DNA from: Synechococcus sp. PCC 6312
GTDB lineage: Bacteria; Cyanobacteriota; Cyanobacteriia; Thermosynechococcales; Thermosynechococcaceae
Direction of reading: 5' to 3'
Assembly (NCBI RefSeq): GCF_000316685.1
Contig: NC_019680.1
Span: 1,923,501-1,987,500, forward strand
DNA length: 64,000 nucleotides
Within the stretch, counting starts at the first letter, position 1; each line of letters opens with the position of its first letter. A model generated the notes under the pieces. It was not told the origin of the DNA. It searched no databases and was given only the letters and a program-made list of their open reading frames with translations. This document shows, piece by piece, positions 8,254-17,071 of the stretch. The position numbers were made by a program, and so were the translations under genes.

Positions 8254-9582
8254 TCAATTGGTGATGTCCACAATTTCTTTGGGAACTGCGGCGGTGAGAA
8301 TATTCGGTTCACCTGTGGTAATTAAAACATCATCTTCAATCCGAATCCCCAGGCCCCGCCATTTATCAGGGATGGATGGTTGACCTTCAGCGGGTTGGGC
8401 TTCGGGGGCAATATAAATTCCGGGTTCGACCGTTAAGAGTTGCCCAGGTTGGAGTGTCACCCAAGTTTCTTTATTGTGTTTGTATAAACCCACATCATGG
8501 ACATCGAGGCCCAGCCAGTGACTCGTTCCGTGCATAAAAAAGGTGCGATATTTTTGTTTATTGTCTTCTTTGCCCTCGGTCATCAAGGTTTCCACATCCC
8601 CAGCCAACAGATTGAGTTCTAAAAGTCCTTCCACAATCACTTGGACGGCTGCCTCATGGACTTGATTAAAGGTGTTACCGGATCTGGCCTGGGCAATCGC
8701 CGCTTTTTGGGCTTTCAACACTAAGTCGTAAAGGATATATTGCTCATCGGTAAACGTCCCACTGACCGGAAAGGTACGAGTAATATCGGCGTTGTAGTAC
8801 CTGTAAGCACAGCCCGCATCAATTAGCAGTAAATCCCCGGCCTGGAGTTGGCGCTTATTTTCCGTATAGTGCAGAATACAGGCATTTTCCCCAGAAGCAA
8901 CAATTGACGGATAGGCCGGCCCATCCCCCCCCCGAAAACGGAATAAACGCTCCATCTCGGCCTGGATTTCATACTCGTAACATCCGGGTTTGGCCATCTC
9001 TCGGGCCAGCTTGTGGGCTTCTACGGTAATTTCAATGGCGCGGGTAATTAGGGCTAACTCTGATGGAGACTTGATTAAACGCAAGGGAGCTAAAATCGGA
9101 GTCGGATCCGCTAGGGCGACTGGGCCAGTGCCTCGTTTGGGCAGGGTTTGCAGTAGGTGTTGGTAATGGTTGAGGATTTTCTGATCGAATTTTTCATCCC
9201 GACCGAGATGATAGTAAATCTGATCCCCAGTTTCTAAATAGCCCGGTAGTTTTTCATCAAGTTCGGCAATGGGAAAAACTGCATCAGCCCCGAATAAATC
9301 TTTAGCTGCATCTACGCCAACCCGCCGCCCTGACCAGATTTCTTGCTCTAAATCCTTGGGACGGACAAACAGGATAAATTGATGCTCGCTATGGTTAGGG
9401 GCGAAGACGGCAACGGCTCCGGGTTCATTGAAACCAGTCAGATAATAAAAGTCACTATCTTGACGAAAGTTGTATTCCACATCGTTGTGCATGACCGCCC
9501 GCAGCGCGCTGTTGAAGACAGCAACTCCTGTGCCGATTTTTGCCTTTAAGGTCTCCCGCCGTTGCTGATAATCTGCCTGCAT
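8254..9582 (-). CDS. pepP: Xaa-Pro aminopeptidase (aminopeptidase P)
   Basis: 443 residues from MQADYQQRRETLKAKIGTG at 9582; the longer reading frame from 9702 would overlap the upstream zinc-ribbon gene and adds no family-like sequence. The N-terminal creatinase-like domain includes HNDVEYNFRQDSDFYYLTGF. The C-terminal pita-bread domain shows all five metal ligands: the two Asp in LLIDAGCAYRYYNADITRTF, the His of MHGTSHWLGLDVHD, the Glu of TVEPGIYI, and the Glu of GIRIEDDVLIT. It removes an N-terminal residue that precedes proline and needs two manganese ions. Probably co-transcribed with the zinc-ribbon gene 41 bases upstream. Confidence 0.92.
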   Translation of the reverse strand: MQADYQQRRETLKAKIGTGVAVFNSALRAVMHNDVEYNFRQDSDFYYLTGFNEPGAVAVFAPNHSEHQFILFVRPKDLEQEIWSGRRVGVDAAKDLFGADAVFPIAELDEKLPGYLETGDQIYYHLGRDEKFDQKILNHYQHLLQTLPKRGTGPVALADPTPILAPLRLIKSPSELALITRAIEITVEAHKLAREMAKPGCYEYEIQAEMERLFRFRGGDGPAYPSIVASGENACILHYTENKRQLQAGDLLLIDAGCAYRYYNADITRTFPVSGTFTDEQYILYDLVLKAQKAAIAQARSGNTFNQVHEAAVQVIVEGLLELNLLAGDVETLMTEGKEDNKQKYRTFFMHGTSHWLGLDVHDVGLYKHNKETWVTLQPGQLLTVEPGIYIAPEAQPAEGQPSIPDKWRGLGIRIEDDVLITTGEPNILTAAVPKEIVDITN

Positions 9583-9623
9583 CCCAATCACTCCAAGCCA
9601 TAGAACCATGATATGGGAAAAAT

Positions 9624-9851
9624 TTAGCAGGAGGGGGTAATGCTGTCCTCTCGTAATTCTTCCTGTTGCAGGTCTAGATCCTGCCAGCCACAATGGGTAC
9701 ACTGGGCTTGTCCAAGATTGGCCTGGGAGAGGGGGACGCGACTATGACATTGGGGACAACGGCCCGTAAAAAAGGGATGAGAAACCAGCAAACGAATCTG
9801 ATCCGCATGGGAAAGTCGGGCCATGATCTGATTGAGAATAGACGAGTCCAT
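9624..9851 (-). CDS. Small zinc-ribbon protein
   Basis: A 75-residue protein if it starts at MDSSILNQIMARLSHADQI; a start 16 codons earlier (9899) is possible but adds an unstructured stretch. After a helical N-terminus it carries two CxxC knuckles, RCPQCHSRV and QCTHCGWQD, about 20 residues apart, which is a rubredoxin-like or zinc-ribbon arrangement. The tail is acidic. No enzyme function can be assigned; such proteins often bind nucleic acid or act as small protein partners. It lies directly upstream of pepP in the same direction, which suggests one transcript. Confidence 0.6.
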   Translation of the reverse strand: MDSSILNQIMARLSHADQIRLLVSHPFFTGRCPQCHSRVPLSQANLGQAQCTHCGWQDLDLQQEELREDSITPSC

Positions 9852-10017
9852 CACTACTCCGGTGGACAAAATGGAGGGAACACCCATCGGGAACGCCATA
9901 GAGGTCTAAGTTTTAGGCAGTTATGCACATACCACTCTGTCAAATCCGGAGTAGGTCAACCATCGTAAAAATACGGAACTTTCTAGAAGAATCGGGAGAG
10001 ATGATGGGAGAACGGCA

Positions 10018-11043
10018 TTAGGCGGGTTGCCAGTTGACCCAATCTTGAGGCTTGAGAAAAATCTCATAGAGCTTGGCTTCCGGGGAGTTGGGTTCTGGTT
10101 GATAGCCATATTCCCAGCGGACTAGGGGCGGCAGAGACATCAGGATAGATTCTGTTCGGCCATTGGTTTGCAACCCAAAAATAGTACCTCGGTCATAAAC
10201 CAGATTAAATTCCACATAACGCCCGCGCCGATAGAGTTGAAATTGCCGCTCTCGGTCACCATACTCCAGGCCCCGCCGCCGTTCCACAATTGGTAAATAG
10301 CTATCTAAAAAGGCATGGCCACAGGTTTGAATTAAGCCAAAGAGGTCTTGCCAAGTCCGTTGTGGTGGAATTCCCTTTTCTTGACTCAGTTGGGCTGCCA
10401 GGCCATGGGGATTGGGGCCACGATACAACTCCTGTTCACCGTCCTGGTAGTCAAAGAAAATACCGCCGATGCCGCGAGATTCCCCCCGATGCTTCAGATG
10501 GAAGTATTCATCACACCAGAGCTTAAAAACGGGATAGTAATCGGGCTGGTGCGAGTCACAGGCCTGTTTGAGGGTGTGATGGAAATGGGCTGCATCTTCA
10601 GCAAAGGGATAGTAGGGGGTTAAATCTGCACCACCCCCAAACCACCATACGGGCCCAGCTTCAAAATAACGGTAGTTCAAGTGAACCGTGGGTACATAGG
10701 GGTTCCAGGGATGCAACACCATTGAGGTTCCGGTGGCATAAAACCGATGACCCTCAGCCTCTGGACGTTGCTGCAAAATAGACGGTGGCAGGTGATCACC
10801 CCAAACCTCGGAGAAATTCACTCCCCCTTGCTCCAGTAAACCGCCGTGGCGAATCACCCGAGATCGGCCCCCCCCGCCTTCCGGCCGCGTCCAACTATCT
10901 TCTTGAAACTCCCCTTGCCCGTCTGCGGTGGTTAGTCCCTGGCAAATCCGGTCTTGTAAGCCTTTTAAAAAGGTGGCAACTTGCTCGCGGGAATTATCGG
11001 GAGGTAGAGAGGTAACAGTTGGTATGGTGGCAGGGGCGGACAT
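10018..11043 (-). CDS. hemF: Oxygen-dependent coproporphyrinogen III oxidase
   Basis: 341 residues, normal length for HemF. Conserved family segments are all present: [12 protein letters not shown] near residue 53, [46 protein letters not shown] with the substrate-binding region, and the C-terminal [20 protein letters not shown] and [12 protein letters not shown]. The enzyme decarboxylates two propionates of coproporphyrinogen III with O2, feeding haem and chlorophyll synthesis. Single gene; the sequence downstream of its stop (9900-10017) is a short spacer. Nothing is unusual in the sequence. Confidence 0.96.
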   Translation of the reverse strand: MSAPATIPTVTSLPPDNSREQVATFLKGLQDRICQGLTTADGQGEFQEDSWTRPEGGGGRSRVIRHGGLLEQGGVNFSEVWGDHLPPSILQQRPEAEGHRFYATGTSMVLHPWNPYVPTVHLNYRYFEAGPVWWFGGGADLTPYYPFAEDAAHFHHTLKQACDSHQPDYYPVFKLWCDEYFHLKHRGESRGIGGIFFDYQDGEQELYRGPNPHGLAAQLSQEKGIPPQRTWQDLFGLIQTCGHAFLDSYLPIVERRRGLEYGDRERQFQLYRRGRYVEFNLVYDRGTIFGLQTNGRTESILMSLPPLVRWEYGYQPEPNSPEAKLYEIFLKPQDWVNWQPA

Positions 11044-11380
11044 AATTAAGGAAGTTCCATCAAAACTTGAGATCAGACGCTATCTAAAATGATCCATGAG
11101 ATTGTGGTCAGATGGGAGGCTGGGTTATCAATCTTAAAGTTCCCTTAAGCTGGGTTTATCCCTTGGAAGATTTGCGTTTTAATGGATTAGTTATCGGTTT
11201 CCTCCGATATACCCCGTCAGTCAACTTAGGGTTCCATAAAGGCAAGTTAGGAAATGGTCTATGGACAATGCTGTGTAGAGCTTTGCTGCGCCTCCGGTAG
11301 GCTATTGCTAACGCTCGTAGAATATTCTATCCCCTTAAAACCGTCTGCGTAACCCGATAGCCAAGGTTAGGAGAAGCCGA
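11044..11380. other. Intergenic region between hemF and the SRPBCC gene
   Basis: This 337-base stretch holds no convincing gene; a 62-codon frame at 11112-11300 has no family-like sequence. It contains a short hairpin (TATCGG...CCGATA, about 11192-11209) and an imperfect inverted repeat at 11300-11362 described separately. Promoters for the divergent hemF and SRPBCC genes must lie here, but I cannot point to boxes with confidence. Confidence 0.5.
11300..11362. repeat. Imperfect inverted repeat, possible dispersed repeat copy
   Basis: GGCTATTGCTAACGC at 11300-11314 is mirrored by GCGTAACCCGATAGCC at 11347-11362 with four or five mismatches. The right arm resembles GTCTGCCTAACGCTATCGCC near 61917-61937 and, less closely, a stretch at 34883-34897 in opposite orientation. 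This points to a small dispersed element, but three partial matches found by eye are thin evidence. Confidence 0.35.
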
Positions 11381-11887
11381 GTGGGCCCGCATCGTTTACC
11401 TAAATCCCTCAAGTTGTCCCCTGCCAGTTGGCCTCTTGCTCGGACTTACCAGGCCATTAGTTCCGCGTCTGTGGATTTGATTTGGAAAAAAATTGCCAAC
11501 TTGGCGGATGTTTCTTGGCACCCGTTAATTGCCCGCACCAATGTTCCCTATGGATTAATGCCCAAGCCGGGTCTTATTTTTGGGGCCGTCAGTCGGTTAA
11601 TTCCCTGGCCAATGCAGATTTTTGTCGAGCGGGTTTCCCCTGAAGATCTGCTCAGTATCCGAATTATGGTTCTGCCCGGGGTTGAAGAGCGAGTCATTTA
11701 CCGGATGGAATCTACGGTCTGTGGCACGAAAATCACCTACTCGGTGTTAATGCGGGGCTGGCTGGCACCCTTGGTTTGGTCCTTAGTCCGAGGTTATGCC
11801 GCAACAGTGGCCAATCGTTTAGCTATGGCCGCAGAAACTGAACCACCTACCACGACCCCGCCGCCAGATCCCTGTTTAGGCTTTTAG
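11381..11887 (+). CDS. SRPBCC (START-like) family protein
   Basis: 168 residues. I take the GTG at 11381 as start because AGGAGA lies six bases upstream. The pattern RTYQAISSASVDLIWKKIAN followed by VSWHPLIARTNV and later LSIRIMVLPGVEERVIYRME is that of polyketide cyclase/dehydrase-like SRPBCC proteins, a helix-grip fold that binds hydrophobic ligands in a deep cavity. A hydrophobic helix near residues 130-150 closes the fold, and the tail is Pro/Thr-rich. Ligand unknown. Followed after 94 bases by an SDR gene in the same direction; the two may share a transcript. Confidence 0.65.
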   Translation: MGPHRLPKSLKLSPASWPLARTYQAISSASVDLIWKKIANLADVSWHPLIARTNVPYGLMPKPGLIFGAVSRLIPWPMQIFVERVSPEDLLSIRIMVLPGVEERVIYRMESTVCGTKITYSVLMRGWLAPLVWSLVRGYAATVANRLAMAAETEPPTTTPPPDPCLGF

Positions 11888-11981
11888 GCTTTCTTAACAA
11901 CAATACAGATCAGGGATTGGCCTAAATATTCGCTAGAGTAGGGACATTTGTTCAGGACTCTAGGGTTGAGGGAGATACAGT

Positions 11982-12773
11982 ATGCCAGTTGCCTTGATTA
12001 CCGGTGCATCACGGGGGATTGGAGCGGCATTTGCCCAGGCCTTGGCAGCCAAACAGTATGACCTGATCCTTTCGGCTCGGAACCAAGCACAACTCCAGGC
12101 CGTGGGAGATCCCCTCCAACAGCAATATGAAATCACCGTTAAATATATTGTTCAAGATTTAAGTCAATTGGGGGCGGCTCAAGGGATTTTTCAGCAAGTC
12201 CAGGCCTGGGGGATGACCGTTGACTTATTGATCAATAATGCTGGCTTTGGGGACTATGGGGAGTTTGCAAGCCGTGATTTAGGTAAGTTTACCACCATGA
12301 TCCAAGTGAATATTACGGCCTTGGTGGAATTGACCCATTTGTTCCTGGGGGAAATGCAGCAACGGCAGCAAGGGGAAATTCTCAACGTTAGCTCCATTGC
12401 AGGTTTCCTCCCCATGCCCTACATCAGTGTTTATGCCGCCACTAAGGCGTTTGTGCTTCATTTCAGCGAAGCTCTTTGGGCCGAAAACTATGGGCGGGGA
12501 ATTACAGTCATGGCGGTTTGCCCAGGCCCAACCCGAACTGAATTTTTCGATGTAGCCGAGATGGCCCAAGCCCCAGGGATGTCAAAAGGGGATGCACCGG
12601 AAGTGGTTGTTAGAGAAGCATTGATGGCTCTGGCGGCGCGGCGTTCTCATCTGGTGAGCGGGCAGTTGCAAAATCGCGTTGTTGTCAGCCTCCCGCGTTT
12701 CTTGCCTAGGGATGTTCTTGTCAAAACCCTAGAGCCACGGTTTCGTCCCCCTGGATTGAAGAGTGCCACATAA
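11982..12773 (+). CDS. SDR family NAD(P)-dependent oxidoreductase
   Basis: 263 residues, classical short-chain dehydrogenase size. Cofactor motif VALITGASRGIGAAFA at residues 3-18 (TGxxxGxG), NNAGFGDYG near 86, NVSSIAGFLPM with the catalytic Ser, and YAATKAFV giving the YxxxK pair; CPGPTRTEFF follows. This resembles the DltE/YqjQ-like group that acts on unknown alcohols or ketones. The N-terminal Arg after the glycine motif suggests NADP(H) preference, which is inference. It is convergent with the PIN-domain gene. Confidence 0.88.
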   Translation: MPVALITGASRGIGAAFAQALAAKQYDLILSARNQAQLQAVGDPLQQQYEITVKYIVQDLSQLGAAQGIFQQVQAWGMTVDLLINNAGFGDYGEFASRDLGKFTTMIQVNITALVELTHLFLGEMQQRQQGEILNVSSIAGFLPMPYISVYAATKAFVLHFSEALWAENYGRGITVMAVCPGPTRTEFFDVAEMAQAPGMSKGDAPEVVVREALMALAARRSHLVSGQLQNRVVVSLPRFLPRDVLVKTLEPRFRPPGLKSAT

Positions 12774-12801
12774 AAAACACCCCAGTTTTTATTTATGGAA
12801 T

Positions 12802-13245
12802 CTATTTTATTGAGCCAAAATATGCATCACCAGTAATGACTCGAACATGACAAAAACGTTGAATGATTTCAAAATCTTTTATGTTATCAGTTACGATTGT
12901 AACGCTGGCTCGCTTTGCTGTTCGGGCAATCAGAACATCATGGGTAATTCGATATTTCTGTTCAGCCGACATCTTTGGAGTTAGTCCAGCTCGCTTTGAC
13001 TTCAAGCCTTTTTGGAGAGAGTTTGTCACCTTCCCAACAATCCACCAATCTTCTGCATTTGGAACTAAAAGTCTTCCAGATTTTTCATACTCCCGTCTAG
13101 CAATGTTCAATCGCTTCAATTGTGCTTGGTCATCAGCACCCGCAACCAACTCTTGAAGTATGACTACAGAGAGGTAAAAACTATTGGGTAACTCAATATT
13201 TCGACGAGAAATGAGAATATTTGTATCAAACGTTACCTTAGTCAT
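12802..13245 (-). CDS. PIN-domain protein (VapC-like)
   Basis: 147 residues with the PIN nuclease layout: an N-terminal Asp in KVTFDTNILIS, the acidic residue after VILQELV, a central Asp in THDVLIARTAKR, and TIVTDNIKDFEII with the C-terminal acidic pair. These four acidic positions are the metal-binding site of VapC-type RNases. A 71-residue basic protein is encoded 134 bases upstream in the same direction and could be its antitoxin, though the gap is longer than usual. A relative of tRNA- or rRNA-cleaving toxins is likely; the target is unknown. Confidence 0.75.
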   Translation of the reverse strand: MTKVTFDTNILISRRNIELPNSFYLSVVILQELVAGADDQAQLKRLNIARREYEKSGRLLVPNAEDWWIVGKVTNSLQKGLKSKRAGLTPKMSAEQKYRITHDVLIARTAKRASVTIVTDNIKDFEIIQRFCHVRVITGDAYFGSIK

Positions 13246-13379
13246 TGGTTATAGTATTGCTTAGCCTATCTCAACCCAGAGAAATATTACAAACTTCACC
13301 AGATAATTTTTCTGAATTTGCCCCATTTAGCCCAATGGGTAAGGCTCTGTCATTTAGGGATATTTTTGCCGGGCAAACG

Positions 13380-13595
13380 TTACACACTTTCTTTTTTTTG
13401 TGACATGAGACTTAATGCTTTCATAAGAGCCTGATTTGCTTTTCTAACTGCCGCCAGCTTTTCTGAACGACTTAGGGTGGGGAGGGCTTTTTTGTTCTTA
13501 ACTTTGGGACTCGGTTGTGTTGGCACTTGCTGATCCAGTGGACTATTTTCAACAGCGTCAGGGTCGAGGCATTCTTGAGATGGCTGCGTAACCAT
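13380..13595 (-). CDS. Small basic hypothetical protein upstream of the PIN gene
   Basis: 71 residues; the first half is Pro/Gln-rich and disordered-looking, the second half (SRSEKLAAVRKANQALMKAL) is a basic amphipathic helix. AGAAAG precedes the ATG at a fitting distance. I do not recognise the family. Its direction and position suggest a possible antitoxin for the PIN-domain gene at 12802-13245, but it lacks a recognisable AbrB, RHH or Phd fold. The 134 bases between them contain only short frames. Confidence 0.45.
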   Translation of the reverse strand: MVTQPSQECLDPDAVENSPLDQQVPTQPSPKVKNKKALPTLSRSEKLAAVRKANQALMKALSLMSQKKESV

Positions 13596-13725
13596 AATCT
13601 TTCTGGGTGCTAGCTGAGTACTTCAATTATATTGTGAGACGTTGTCCTGTTGCTAGCTGTAAAGAGCTTAGGGTTCTCCAGTATGATGGACAGGCATCTT
13701 TACAGAGTATTATTAATCAGCATTC

Positions 13726-14625
13726 ATGATTACGGTGACAGTACCCGCAACAACAGCAAATCTTGGGCCTGGGTTTGATTGTCTAGGAGCAGCCCTATCC
13801 CTGACAAATCAATTTAAGTTCCAAAAATCTCCAACGACCAAGATTATGGCTCGGGGCCGGGATGCGGACAAAGTCTTGACGGATGAGCGGAATTTAGCCT
13901 ATCAAGCTTTTTGTTATTTTTATGATTCCCTTGAGGAAGATATTCCTGATATTCAGCTAGAGATTGAATTGGGAGTCCCCTTAGCGCGAGGCCTGGGCAG
14001 TTCAGCTACGGCTATTGTTGGGGGGCTGCTAGGGGCCAATGCACTTATGGATCAGCCTTTGAATCCTCAACAACTCCTGGCCCTCGCAATTGAGATGGAG
14101 GGCCATCCAGATAATGTGGTTCCGGCCTTGTTGGGGGGCTGTCAATTGACGGCAACGGGGGCAGGGGATCAGGGATGGGTGACAGTTCCCTTGGCCTGGC
14201 ATGAATCTGTTGTTCCCGTGATTGCGATCCCAGAGTTTGAATTAGCGACCCAGACGGCTCGGCAAGTTCTCCCGCCCCATCTCAGCTATGGAGATGCCAT
14301 TTTTAATGCGGCTCACCTCGCCCTACTGATTCAAGGGTTGGGGACTGGTAATGTTCAATGGCTCGCGGCTGGCCTGCAAGATCGACTCCATCAACCCTAT
14401 CGTCATTCCCTAATTCCGGGTTATGAGCAGGTCCAAATCGCGGCACTGGCAGCGGGGGCCTATGGCCTGGTGATAAGTGGGGCGGGGCCAACGTTGCTGG
14501 CATTAACATCTCCCCAATCCTCTCAAGGGGTAGCTGAAGCAATGAGTTCAGCTTGGGCAAAAGTCGGGGTCTTGGCTCAAACCCAGGTGACCCAGCTTAA
14601 TGGTCAGGGTGCTAAGGTTGCTTAG
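13726..14625 (+). CDS. thrB: Homoserine kinase
   Basis: 299 residues, GHMP kinase superfamily. The opening VTVPATTANLGPGFDCLGAA is the ThrB substrate-binding segment. LARGLGSSATAIVGG near residue 89 is the GHMP ATP-binding loop (PxxxGLGSSA), and the C-terminal YGLVISGAGPTLLAL is the GHMP motif 3. It phosphorylates homoserine on the way to threonine. Family-typical length, intact. Convergent with the methyltransferase gene that follows. Confidence 0.95.
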   Translation: MITVTVPATTANLGPGFDCLGAALSLTNQFKFQKSPTTKIMARGRDADKVLTDERNLAYQAFCYFYDSLEEDIPDIQLEIELGVPLARGLGSSATAIVGGLLGANALMDQPLNPQQLLALAIEMEGHPDNVVPALLGGCQLTATGAGDQGWVTVPLAWHESVVPVIAIPEFELATQTARQVLPPHLSYGDAIFNAAHLALLIQGLGTGNVQWLAAGLQDRLHQPYRHSLIPGYEQVQIAALAAGAYGLVISGAGPTLLALTSPQSSQGVAEAMSSAWAKVGVLAQTQVTQLNGQGAKVA

Positions 14626-14656
14626 GCAGTGATTGTCATGGAGGCATCAGTGAGCC

Positions 14657-15394
14657 TTACTGGGCTTGGGCGGTGATGATTGTCCCCCCTAATTCTCCCC
14701 GCCGGATGGATTCTAATAGTTCTCCATAGACTTGGCTGACGGCCTCCCAGGCCTGGACTCCAGCTAATTGAATAATGTCGAGCCGTTTACTATGGGCCTG
14801 GGCCATAAAGTGTTGATACCACCGTTGATACTGTGCGGAAAGATCCTGAATACGAGTTAATTGCCACTGTGTTCCCAGTAGAGATGTGATTTCAGCTAAA
14901 ACGATGGGATGGGGAATAAAAGGTTTATTAGCTTGGGTAATCGGGGCCTGGTGATAGGTTCCTAAATCTGTATAGTCAAAGATTAAAAGGGTGGAGCCGG
15001 GATGGGCAACTTGGTGAAGAGCATCTAGGGCTTGGGCCTGATCCTCAAAGGCATAGAACGAGTTGAATAGGTAGAGCAAATCATAGGTTGTCGGTAGAGT
15101 GTTTGGTGCATTTAGAACATTTCCAGTGAAAAATTTGCAGCCGGGATAGTGCTCTTGGGCATATTGAATCGAGTCTGTATCCAAATCCAGGCCAGTCACG
15201 TTTCCCCAACCGTGGGACTGTAAATAATGAGCCGTGCCGCCCCGACCACAACCAACATCTAGCATCTTTCTGGCCGGATTTTGCGGAATTGTGGCAAACA
15301 TCAGCTCAATGGCTTCCTCTTCCCCGGGGTGGGCATAGTTTCCTTCACGAATTAATGCGAGAAGTTGCTTCCCCCCGAAAGAGTTCATTCGCAT
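14657..15394 (-). CDS. Class I SAM-dependent methyltransferase
   Basis: About 245 residues from the ATG at 15394; the frame extends to 15448 but the extra residues look unlike the family. MLDVGCGRGGTAHYL is motif I with its glycine loop, GLDLDTDSI carries the acidic residue that binds the SAM ribose, and YDLLYLFNSFYAF gives motif IV. The layout resembles UbiE/gamma-tocopherol/sarcosine-type methyltransferases acting on small molecules. It is divergent from the PqqD gene, starting about 100 bases away, so its promoter region is shared with the accessory cluster; whether it belongs to that pathway is unknown. GGCCTGG motifs inside it suggest it is resident. Confidence 0.8.
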   Translation of the reverse strand: MRMNSFGGKQLLALIREGNYAHPGEEEAIELMFATIPQNPARKMLDVGCGRGGTAHYLQSHGWGNVTGLDLDTDSIQYAQEHYPGCKFFTGNVLNAPNTLPTTYDLLYLFNSFYAFEDQAQALDALHQVAHPGSTLLIFDYTDLGTYHQAPITQANKPFIPHPIVLAEITSLLGTQWQLTRIQDLSAQYQRWYQHFMAQAHSKRLDIIQLAGVQAWEAVSQVYGELLESIRRGELGGTIITAQAQ

Positions 15395-15496
15395 AGAGCT
15401 ATACCAATTTGTTTTTTTAACAACGAACCATCTGTGGTAGGCTAACAAAAATATTAAGCCAATGTCCTCCCAAAAAAATATCTTTCGAGATAAGTT

Positions 15497-15925
15497 ATGA
15501 AGTTTAGAGTCAACACGCCTACGGTCGTCAGCGAAGTGATTGAGGGGGAAGCAGTTATTCTCAACCTTGACAGTGGTAACTATTACAGCATGGAAGGTTC
15601 TGGAGCCATAATCTGGGAGTTATTATCCCAAGGACTAACGGTTACTGACATTGGTAATTGGCTAGCTAAGACATTTAGTGACCATCCTGATCGGATGATG
15701 AATACTGTGGTCGGCCTGGTCAGTGAATTGCAAATGGAGGGCTTGATTGTACCCTTAGGGGAAGATTTGCCTGATCCTGAGCCATTGAATTTAGACAATA
15801 TAGCAGTAGAGAAGAGTTTTGTTGAGCCAAAGCTGTGTAAATATAGCGATTTGCAAGATTTGTTGATATTAGACCCAATTCACGATGTTACAGACAGCGG
15901 TTGGCCGAAAGCCAATATTGAGTAG
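15497..15925 (+). CDS. PqqD-family peptide-binding protein with a leader-like C-terminal tail
   Basis: 142 residues. Residues 1-88 form a PqqD/RRE winged-helix domain: EGEAVILNLDSGNYYSMEGS and the helix GAIIWELLSQGLTVTDIGNW are typical. RRE proteins hold the leader of a RiPP precursor for other enzymes. Residues 89-107 are a linker. Residues 108-137 are distinctive: the pattern F-x-x-P-x-L-x-x-Y-S-D-L-x-x-L-L resembles the YxxPxL...G(D)L..LT leader consensus of lasso-type precursors, followed by LDPIHDVTDSGWP. It may be a fused substrate or a docking tail; this is inference. First gene of the AT-rich cluster, 35 bases before the kinase. No free precursor gene was found beside it. Confidence 0.78.
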   Translation: MKFRVNTPTVVSEVIEGEAVILNLDSGNYYSMEGSGAIIWELLSQGLTVTDIGNWLAKTFSDHPDRMMNTVVGLVSELQMEGLIVPLGEDLPDPEPLNLDNIAVEKSFVEPKLCKYSDLQDLLILDPIHDVTDSGWPKANIE

Positions 15926-15960
15926 AGGCTTAAAAGACAGCTTACAGAAAAATATAGCGT

Positions 15961-17061
15961 ATGACTTTGATGAGAGATTCTAGCTTAATGATAGACAATC
16001 ATGATATTTTTTGGAGTTTTTATCAATACTGCCAAGATAGTTTCAGTCATACAACCACAGTCTCCGAAAGCTTCTATAAAATAGGGGATTACACCGTTCA
16101 CTTAAAATTTGCAAATGAGACTATTCAAAAAATCATCTCTCCAGCTCAACTACATTTAATTATTCCTAAGACTTCTCAGGTGAAAGCAGATTTAACCATC
16201 TTTGTATCAGAGCAAGTTTCTCATAATCAACCTTTGCCGCAATTAGTTAAAGCTTGGTTTGAAGCAATAGCCCAGCACCCTGAAAAGTATCTTGCTCCTC
16301 GAGGTGAAATAATTAGTGGTGACAATCAGCAAATTTTAATTGCCTATAATGGTGGCTCAGGTATTATCAACCTCTATCATTTGGAGAAAAACATTGCTCT
16401 CTGCTTAATCCAAGATATAAATAGACTACCTTACTATGAAATTGGTTCACCATTTAAAGTTATTTGGCATTGGTTAGTTCAAAGTAAAGGACAATTAATG
16501 CTTCATGCTGGTGCAGTGGGTTTAGAGGATAAAGGAGTACTGTTGGTTGGTAAAGGCGGCTCAGGAAAGTCAACTACAGCCTTGGCCTGTATAGATAGCA
16601 AACTAAAATATTTAAGTGATGACTACTGTGTTGTAACTTGGGAGACATATCTAAAAGTCCATAGCTTATTTAGTACAGTGAAGTTAGTCGGTAAAAATGA
16701 TTTAAAACGTTTTCCATTCATCAACAAGCATCTATCTAACTCCAGAAATATCGAATATGAGAAAGCAATGGCATTTGTTAACCAGTTTGCGCCTGAAGCT
16801 TTACTAAATGAGTTACCCTTAAAAGCTATTTGTATTCCCAAGGTCACTGGTTTAAGCGCAACAACATGGGAAAGAACGTCTCCAGCTAAAGCACTTTTCT
16901 CAACCGCTCCTAGTAGTATTTTCCAATTGCCCTATACGAATAAAAATACATTTCAGATGATTTCCAAAGTTGCATCATACTTACCTTGTTTTTACCTCAA
17001 AATTGGGACAGATATAAAGCAGATTCCTGATAATATTCTGCAAATATTAAATGAATTGTAG
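15961..17061 (+). CDS. HprK-like P-loop kinase
   Basis: 366 residues. The C-terminal half is the HPr kinase/phosphorylase-like fold: MLHAGAVG (residues 180-187), the P-loop GKGGSGKSTT at 197-206, and YLSDDYCVV at 217-225 with the acidic pair that follows strand 3 in HprK. The N-terminal ~170 residues are a separate alpha/beta domain seen in 'HprK-related' kinases that accompany PqqD proteins. In the paeninodin lasso pathway a kinase of this class phosphorylates a Ser of the precursor. By analogy, the substrate here could be Ser/Thr in the PqqD tail or an exported sugar or peptide, but nothing in the sequence proves it. AT-rich, like its neighbours. Confidence 0.8.
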   Translation: MTLMRDSSLMIDNHDIFWSFYQYCQDSFSHTTTVSESFYKIGDYTVHLKFANETIQKIISPAQLHLIIPKTSQVKADLTIFVSEQVSHNQPLPQLVKAWFEAIAQHPEKYLAPRGEIISGDNQQILIAYNGGSGIINLYHLEKNIALCLIQDINRLPYYEIGSPFKVIWHWLVQSKGQLMLHAGAVGLEDKGVLLVGKGGSGKSTTALACIDSKLKYLSDDYCVVTWETYLKVHSLFSTVKLVGKNDLKRFPFINKHLSNSRNIEYEKAMAFVNQFAPEALLNELPLKAICIPKVTGLSATTWERTSPAKALFSTAPSSIFQLPYTNKNTFQMISKVASYLPCFYLKIGTDIKQIPDNILQILNEL

Positions 17062-17071
17062 CTATTTAGTT

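Noticed and set aside
9583-9702. N-terminal extension of pepP by 40 residues.
   Set aside because: It overlaps the zinc-ribbon gene (ending at 9624) and has no family-like sequence; MQADYQQRRE at 9582 is the natural start.
11112-11300. A 62-codon frame in the hemF/SRPBCC gap.
   Set aside because: No recognisable protein pattern; the right end runs into an inverted repeat.
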